Assembly (NCBI RefSeq): GCF_963678635.1
Contig: NC_087070.1
Coordinates: 38,948,600 to 39,012,599, forward strand
Length of the DNA stretch: 64,000 bases
Direction of reading: 5' to 3'
DNA from: Symsagittifera roscoffensis
Lineage: Eukaryota; Xenacoelomorpha; Acoela; Convolutidae
The translations under genes and the position numbers were made by a program. Below, piece by piece: positions 57,686 through 64,000 of the stretch. How positions within the stretch are numbered: the stretch's first letter is position 1; every line of letters begins with the position of its first letter. The notes below the pieces were generated by a model. The model saw only the letters and a list, made by a program, of their open reading frames with translations, was not told the origin of the DNA and did no database searches.

Positions 57686-60600
57686 ACGATTAGCCAAACG
57701 GTGAAGGCTAGAAGATTCTGGAATTCTAATTTTTAAAAATTCGAATTATGACGTCATATTTCTGAGAAACGTCAGAAACGGCCATTTTTAGCTAAAAGAG
57801 CAAGAAAAAACAGAACAACTTTTATCTGCGATTACGAACAGTACGAAATCGAGACTAAAAAACTACAACGAACTACCGAACAGCAGAGGACGTTCCGAGT
57901 TGCAACTATTGTGCTGTTACAATAGTTGCAAGGCCGTTGCGAGCAACGGTGAAGGGTAAAACCCAGCCTTCCGAGTTATTGTGAACTGGATATTAAGAAG
58001 CTTGATTCACCGGATTCAAGAATCCGGAAGGGTCTCGGGACGTGGACTTTTATGAACTTATATTGAATTTTAGCATCCGTCATGTCCTGACTTGAATTTA
58101 ATTAAGATCTTAATTCGTTTTGACAAGAATGAGGAGCTAGAAGTAGGGGGGAAAGGGTTGATCCATCTTCGATGGAGATGATGATTTTTATCTACTGAAC
58201 AAAAACAATAGTAATATAATAAGTAGTAGCCCTGTTTTTAGGAGTGACCTCGTGGTCTGGGGATACTGAGACCCAGCCATGAGCTCACTATTTTTGCATG
58301 TAATCTAGTTAATTTGAGCGTTCTGGTCGAAGCCGGAGAACAGTAACGTTTTTGTCAGCCTGATGTAAGAAAGACCACCGAAAAGTACTGGCTTGGTAGA
58401 GACGGTGAAAAACATGCAAAGCTCTGTTTAGACGCTAGCCAGTCGTCTTAAGACTTAGTTTTGTTATCCGTCGATATGTATCTTCCGGGCGAATGTTACA
58501 TGTATGTTTTTATGGCGCTCCTGGGTGTTATTCTTTTTTAACATCATGACCGGCAGAACCGTTAACGAGCATTCCGCGCCGAGCGGATGCTCACATTAAC
58601 GCCCTTATTAGGCCTAAACCGCCGGGGCGGAAGGGTAGTTCGGAACGCGGAAGCCTTCCGGATTGCCGTGAATAGTTTTTTAACCTAGTTAAGACCGAAA
58701 ATTCACGAACCAGGAAGGGTGGGGGGGAATCGCGAACCCCTCATCCCCTGAGTGGTTTGTGACCAAAAACACTTAAAGATATAAGCAAAACCAAACAAAA
58801 AATAGTATAGTATCCAAGAAAAACAAAAAACATAAAAAATAACCGAAAAAACCAAAAACAGTAAAAAAGTAAAAAATCAGTAGAAATCATCCCCCCAGAC
58901 AAGATGTGATTCAACCCCCCCGTTTGTTGTTGATAGATATATTGTGGTTACAGGCATTTATATCAGTCAGGATCGTTAAGATCATTTTTGTAGCCCGTTT
59001 GTGGGGCTTGTACTGTAGGGTTATTTGAGCATTTAAGCACGTTAATGATAAATTGCGCCCAATCCGGAAGGGTCAGCTGATTTGCGCTCAATTCGGAAGG
59101 GTCCGGGGTGAAGACCGATCCGGCAAGCAGTACAGGGAACAACAGGAAGAGGCTCAACGACAACTACAATCGACTGTTGGGTATCGTTAACAAGTTTTGT
59201 ATCCCTTTTGGTACAAAAAGTAAGATAGTAATCTGTGGGGGGCTCGACAGTGCTGCACTGTAGTGACCCTTCACCGAACTGCGAATATCCGAGTTAAGCA
59301 CCTTAATTCGGAGATTAAACAAACCCGGAGGGGTATAGTATTCCTAATATTATTACTTATATAGCCTATATTAATAGTCTTATATCGATTTTCAGACAAA
59401 AACAACGAGAACTGACCGGTTTTTAGGGTCAAAATTGCGATATTTTGATCCCCCCACAAGTCGCGATTTTTGAGATATCGATATTTTTTGAAACGGAAAA
59501 AAGCGCTAAGTTAGTGTGTTACATCGTAACTGCACTACTGTAATAAGCAGAACCGGTTAACTTTAGTTCGGAAGTGGTTAAAACTAGTTTGGTACAAAAA
59601 ACCAAATTTTCCCAAATTTTGATAGTAAGAAACACTAAAAATTTAGAAAATTTTTTGAAATTTTTGAGGTAGGACAGTAAAAATAGTTGTTCGGACAACG
59701 TCCACTAGTGAATCTACAAGTCTTAAAATCCGCTACCCGAAGCCTTCCGGGTTGCAGAGAAATCGAACATAACGTGTTTGATTTGGTGGATTCATCAATC
59801 CGGAGGGGTCCAGGTAGCATAGTTTTTCGCAAATTTTTTCTACAATAGCGTTTTAGATCGGGTCTTTTGCATTGAACTAGAAGAGTATAGGCCTTCTGAG
59901 CTCGGATCAATAAATTTTAGGTCGAAAGGACCAGATTTGCGGAAAAAGTTAGGCGGAACCTATAAGAGAGAAAATTTTTTGAGTTCGGAAGAAAGACGTT
60001 TTGGTTAATAACTTTGGAACTACTGATCATATCGAGTTGATCTTGGTACCAACAGATCAGAAATTAGCTGAGCTTACTAATAGGATCAGAAATTTTTCGG
60101 AAAAGCGAGAGAGAAAATTATTTGAGATTGTTTTTAGCAAATTACACAAATCCGGAGGGGTACACCCTTCACGTTTTACAAATTTTTCTGAAAAGCCCTG
60201 ACACCCTTACCAAAAGGTAATAGCGGTTGAGTAAAGTAACTTTAGGCCATTCTAGACGTAGAGGGAGGGCTAAAGTCACCGCAAAAGCTTAACCGAGCCA
60301 AAGTTAGGCCAGTGACAAGACCCTTCACCGTTAGTGTGAATTGTCAAATAAGAGGCTTAACTTCAATCCGGAGGGGTCTAGGAAAGGACCCTATACCCTT
60401 CCCAGTTAATTAAAACAGCATAATTGCATCGGAGAACGTATTCGGAGGGGTATAGGTTGAAGAAAGGAAATCTCCTAAAAACTACTTTTACAAAATCGGA
60501 GGGCTCCCAATCCGGAGGGGTCGAAGTTTTTTCAAGAGGGATCCAAATCCGGAGGGGTCTAGATTCTGACAAATCCGGAAGGGTCCTATTTGTGCCAATC

Positions 60601-61389
60601 CGGAGGGGTATTATTTTATTAAGGACTTAGGTGAACGAAAGAAAGACTAAAAAGTGAGAAGTATTAAGTTATTAATACACAGGCTAGGTATCAGTGACTG
60701 CGCTGGTAACTTGCCTCTCAAAAAGAACCAGACTAATACAAAACAGGTCCGAACTCGGATATTCGCGACACTAAGTCTAAATTAAAAAGAGCGTGACTCA
60801 TTGGTGTGGATTGAAACATAATACGTTTTTGGGGAAGTGACTGCCCTGAGGATTTTAGTAGGTCTAGCTCGGGCAGTCCGAAGGCAGATAGGTAACACAG
60901 TACTCGGTGGGCGCAATAGACGCCCACTTGAGAAAATAGCTGCCTTCAAAGTTTTGTCTGTTTGGTGCAGCACCAAGCAGGGAAAGCTTTTTCTTTAAAA
61001 GACAAATTCGACTATTGTACTGCGACCGACTAAGAGTACAAGACACATACGTTTTTTTTATATATACATTCATATTGTGTCAATATATATTTTTTTTGTT
61101 TTTTGATTTTAAATCAACCTAAACTGTGCTTGATTGGGTAGTGAGTACACTATCTTTTAAATTGACTGATAACATCATATTGTGCTAGTTTCCAGATCTT
61201 TGGACCGATAATCGGCTAGTGTGAATAAATTTTATACAAACTGTACTCTGACAACATACAGGGATTCGTGGTCACTATTTAATAGATTCTGGTGAAATTT
61301 ATTGTGTTGTGTCATTATTTTTGTTAATAAAACTATAAGGTCTCTAGCAATTGAGTCAAGAGTAGGCAAAGAAAAGTGACAAATAAAGA
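57686..61389 (+). mobile_element. Long structured leader or LTR of a retroelement
   Basis: The 3.7 kb between the orphan ORF and gag differs from the rest of the window: higher GC, repeated CCGGAGGGGT phrases, and many perfect hairpins, for example a 12 bp stem at 57,900-57,931 and one at 58,561-58,600. No long frame is open. It is either the 5' LTR plus leader or the untranslated leader alone. The LTR borders and a primer-binding site could not be fixed. Confidence 0.55.
57960..60609 (+). repeat. Array of AATCCGGAGGGGT motifs and hairpins
   Basis: Fourteen copies of AATCCGGARGGGT or close variants lie on one strand, at about 58021, 58624, 58711, 59061, 59090, 59321, 59797, 60149, 60365, 60438, 60509, 60546, 60572 and 60597. 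At least six have an upstream partner of the type ACCCTTCNCCG or GCCTTCCGG that can pair with them across 50-70 bases (57965/58021, 58651/58711, 59265/59321, 59742/59797, 60320/60365, 60390/60444). Outer stem bases differ between hairpins but stay complementary, as in CCTATACCC with GGGTATAGG. Confidence 0.75.
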
Positions 61390-64000
61390 ATGAGTTTAGA
61401 CAAGTCGAGGATACCAAAACGAGGTAATAGCTCTAGGAAATTCATACCTGAAAAGCAAAGAAAAACGATGACCGATCCTTTTGTGGATTGGATCAAGCGA
61501 ACCCGGTCCGATAAAGAGGGGACGGTTTCAGGCAGAATGGTTGAAACGAGAAGTCAAAAGACCTCAGAAGAGCGAAGAGAACTGTTGGAAGTGGAGGTCA
61601 ATACGGACCATACCATGAACGACAACCAGGGAGTAAATGGACTGGAAGGGAGAGGCAGAAGGCTGGCGAGTGAATCTACTCCGGTAGAACAAGGCCATGA
61701 TTTTGCCACTTCCACCGGGACGTTGGATCGAGAGGAGATGTCGGAACTGTCCGACATCTCAACTGAAGTAACGGCAACTAGAAGATCTCCGACAGACAAC
61801 ACTATGATGGCAAGCGGAACTGGAAAACAAACAACCTCATCATCGTTCTCAGAAAGAATGAAGAACACCTTCGGAAACATCTTTCCATTCAGCATGGGAG
61901 GAGGAGCAGGAAACGATGGGGAGTCCCAGGAGGAAGAGGATGAAGAGGAGCAAGGGGACTTTGGATCTCAAGTCAGTCTCAATAGTTCGATCCAGGAGAG
62001 TGAGGCACACGTCGGAAGAGAGACTAGAACTATGGATAAATTTGGTGTAGTGACAACGATAAGCAAAGAGGCAAACACACCAGGCCAGTCAAAAGACTTC
62101 GCGATTAGGACAAGTTCAGAGCCACAAACTGGAGAGAGTAGAACCGGAGGGCTAGGCAACGCGTTAGCGGATCCTGAAATAGATAATGATAAAACGTCAA
62201 GACAGAGAGTCAAGACCCGGATCTCTACCAGCACGAAGCTACCTGGGACCGACAGAGTTACACCACCACATGTGACGCCACTCATGGATAACGGGGCGGC
62301 ACTAGAGGAAGCCTTAAACAACATAGTGGGCAGTTTAGGAGAACAAAATGAACAGATGTCGATAAGGATGAGTGAACTGGAAAGAGCAGTTCACATTGAA
62401 AGAGAAAGTCTGCGGGAAGAAATAAACCGCAACAGACAAGAAGTTGACAGAAGCGAAAAACGCTTGAAAGAAAGAACAGACGAACATATGACGAGGAACT
62501 TGTCGCGAATGACAAGAGAGGCGGAACAGAGGGAGTTACGCTTAAGAGCCGACATGGAGAAGTTAAGAATTCAGCAAGAGCAGTCTCTTGGGTCTCTTGA
62601 CACAAAGATAGACGCGATGATGGAGAGGCGAACGCAGGCTATCATGGATAGGTTGGACGGGCTACTAAGCAGCAAGAGTGGACCAAAAGAAGGAGAGCCG
62701 AACTCGGGAGGTCCCAGCAGGGAACCGAGGGTGAACTTCAATGAACATCAAAGGAGGAAGACAAATGGATCCACTAGAGGCAGGGGCAGTTCATCAGGCT
62801 ATGCCACAAGGGGTAATACAGCATGGGGCCCGAACAGTAGAGCAAGTTCAACGGGGAACAGACAAACCTCGAACGAACGACCAACGCAAAGCACACATGC
62901 GACCGGGAGAAGCGATTCTGGCAACATGGGGCATACAAGCCCGAGGAGGAGTCACATGGGCCAAGCGGGAAACGCTCATGGTGATTCAGATTGTAGGGAT
63001 GTACCGCACACAGAGCCTTCGACAAGGTGTGAGGACACTCAGGCGGGACACTCAAGGGATGCTACGGCAATGGCCACAGCATTTGAACCCCTGAACAGGT
63101 CTTTGGAGACATTCCTGACGAGGTTATCTAGAACCAATGAACGCAGTGAAAAGTCCAGAAGAGTCTTTAAGAAACCAAGATGCTACAAAGACGAATCTGA
63201 TGGCTGTATTGATACCTGGATAGAGGTAATGAAGCTGCATTTCGAGGAAGAAGACTTGTCTGAGAGACAGGAATGCAGCGCGCTCACCAGCAACTTAGAA
63301 GGGACAGCCCTGAACTGTGTCATGGCCAAGAAACAGTATCAACGTGACACTGCTGGAAAAATCTTCGAAATCTTATTGAACCGTTTCGGATCAGGGGTGC
63401 AGGGGCACCAGGCGATGATGCGCTTCGAGAAACGGAGGCAGCGGGAAGATGAAACTATAGACAAGTTTCTCGATGATTTGGAAATGCTGAGAAGACGCAG
63501 CCAACCGGATAAGTCAAATCGAAGGATGAACCTGGCCGTAGCCTCAAAATTCATCGATGGTGTGAAAAACGATGAACTTCGTACGATGCTAGCAACGCAT
63601 TACACACCACTATCAACTAATGCGCCAACACCGGAGGAGTTGAGACTCAAATCGAAAGAGTATCTATTGCTGAAACCTCCTTCGAGATCTGGATATTACA
63701 AGAACAATTATGGCAATTTTAACAACGGACCAGCGAACCAAGGGAACAATTGGTACAAACCGAGGGACGATATGGACAAGAGACGCTCTTGTGCTAATTG
63801 TAGTTCAACAGACCATCATGTGTCAGCATGCCCAGCTTATAAACAAGGCATGAAAGCAATAGGCTTTAGCCTCGAGGACGAAGATGCGTCAGAGTTGGAA
63901 CATGAGGATTTCATGAGAGGAGTAATTGCGAAATTCGGCCCGAGGTGTTTCTTTTGCAACTTGGAAGGTCATTTTAAATCAGACTGTCCACAATTCTGGG
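61390..64000 (+). CDS. gag: Retrotransposon gag polyprotein, open at the window edge
   Basis: One uninterrupted frame of 870 codons starts at an ATG (an in-frame TAA lies two codons upstream) and runs off the right end. Residues 1-310 are polar and disordered, with an acidic run near 181-190. About 314-437 are a Glu/Arg coiled coil. About 598-755 resemble the retrotransposon gag/capsid domain (CIDTWIEVMKLHFEEEDLS, LEGTALNCVM, RFEKRRQREDETIDKFLDDL). Two CCHC zinc knuckles, CX2CX4HX4C, lie at 801-814 and 853-866. Gag proteins assemble the particle and bind RNA. Protease, reverse transcriptase and integrase would lie beyond the window. A Ty3/gypsy-type element is likely but unproven without pol. 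The frame is intact, suggesting recent activity. Confidence 0.88.
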   Translation, partial: MSLDKSRIPKRGNSSRKFIPEKQRKTMTDPFVDWIKRTRSDKEGTVSGRMVETRSQKTSEERRELLEVEVNTDHTMNDNQGVNGLEGRGRRLASESTPVEQGHDFATSTGTLDREEMSELSDISTEVTATRRSPTDNTMMASGTGKQTTSSSFSERMKNTFGNIFPFSMGGGAGNDGESQEEEDEEEQGDFGSQVSLNSSIQESEAHVGRETRTMDKFGVVTTISKEANTPGQSKDFAIRTSSEPQTGESRTGGLGNALADPEIDNDKTSRQRVKTRISTSTKLPGTDRVTPPHVTPLMDNGAALEEALNNIVGSLGEQNEQMSIRMSELERAVHIERESLREEINRNRQEVDRSEKRLKERTDEHMTRNLSRMTREAEQRELRLRADMEKLRIQQEQSLGSLDTKIDAMMERRTQAIMDRLDGLLSSKSGPKEGEPNSGGPSREPRVNFNEHQRRKTNGSTRGRGSSSGYATRGNTAWGPNSRASSTGNRQTSNERPTQSTHATGRSDSGNMGHTSPRRSHMGQAGNAHGDSDCRDVPHTEPSTRCEDTQAGHSRDATAMATAFEPLNRSLETFLTRLSRTNERSEKSRRVFKKPRCYKDESDGCIDTWIEVMKLHFEEEDLSERQECSALTSNLEGTALNCVMAKKQYQRDTAGKIFEILLNRFGSGVQGHQAMMRFEKRRQREDETIDKFLDDLEMLRRRSQPDKSNRRMNLAVASKFIDGVKNDELRTMLATHYTPLSTNAPTPEELRLKSKEYLLLKPPSRSGYYKNNYGNFNNGPANQGNNWYKPRDDMDKRRSCANCSSTDHHVSACPAYKQGMKAIGFSLEDEDASELEHEDFMRGVIAKFGPRCFFCNLEGHFKSDCPQFW

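Noticed and set aside
58355..58395. Hammerhead-like CTGATG...CGAAA spacing
   Set aside because: The core A after CUGAUG is replaced and the intervening bases do not form stem II, so it is not a credible ribozyme.
57960..60609. Regularly repeated motif resembling a CRISPR array
   Set aside because: Spacing is irregular, repeats are short with paired partners, and the genome is an animal's; a structured RNA leader explains it better.
61200..61389. Primer-binding site for the retroelement
   Set aside because: No TGG-started stretch here convincingly complements a tRNA 3' end, so none is annotated.

Overview
This window comes from an AT-rich, intron-bearing, transposon-loaded nuclear genome of an animal. 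It has GT-AG introns, pseudo-palindromic DNA elements by the dozen, and two genes of clear metazoan type: an Asef/collybistin-type RhoGEF and the ciliary protein CFAP53. The phylum cannot be read from the sequence. An invertebrate is likely, from the base composition and from the long retroelement at the right edge.

Layout. 1-3.8 kb: no convincing gene; one tRNA-like SINE head. 4.2-11.6 kb (+): a spliced RhoGEF with an SH3 and a DH domain. All exon phases fit, but the PH domain usual in this family is missing and is replaced by a short basic tail. 11.6-16.1 kb: mostly decayed mobile DNA. 16.1-21.3 kb (+): three phase-compatible exons, and perhaps a fourth, of a gene I do not recognise. 26.1-52.2 kb (-): CFAP53, reconstructed in ten coding exons that join without a phase error into a 512-residue coiled-coil protein. 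Its introns are swollen by mobile elements. 52.2-57.1 kb: intergenic DNA with two opposed copies of one repeat and a possible RFX X-box. 57.2-64 kb (+): a region of different, more GC-rich composition that looks like one long LTR-type retroelement. It has a 163-residue orphan ORF, a 3.7 kb leader carrying an array of hairpins with a recurring AATCCGGAGGGGT motif, and a gag ORF with a retrotransposon capsid-like region and two CCHC zinc knuckles. The gag ORF runs off the window.

Mobile DNA. At least five non-autonomous families can be defined by their own ends. (1) F1 is a ~540 bp repeat bounded by AACAA with a hairpin near each end. (2) A hAT-like family has CAGGGGCGGAT termini; one copy has an exact 8 bp target duplication. 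(3) A 260-430 bp family has GGGTCTTATGCAC termini and 8 bp target duplications; all three good copies are nested inside older repeats. (4) Tc1/mariner-like palindromes have CAGTGCTG ends at TA. (5) A C-tract-bearing palindrome has GGGATCWTGTTAA ends. One 530 bp hAT deletion derivative (48.0-48.5 kb) still encodes a frameshifted piece of the hAT dimerisation domain and has a perfect 8 bp target duplication.

The genes are not an operon. The RhoGEF would act at the membrane or cytoskeleton on Rho-family GTPases, and CFAP53 in motile cilia and at centriolar satellites. Exon coordinates rest on splice consensus, phase matching and remembered family conservation, not on transcript data.
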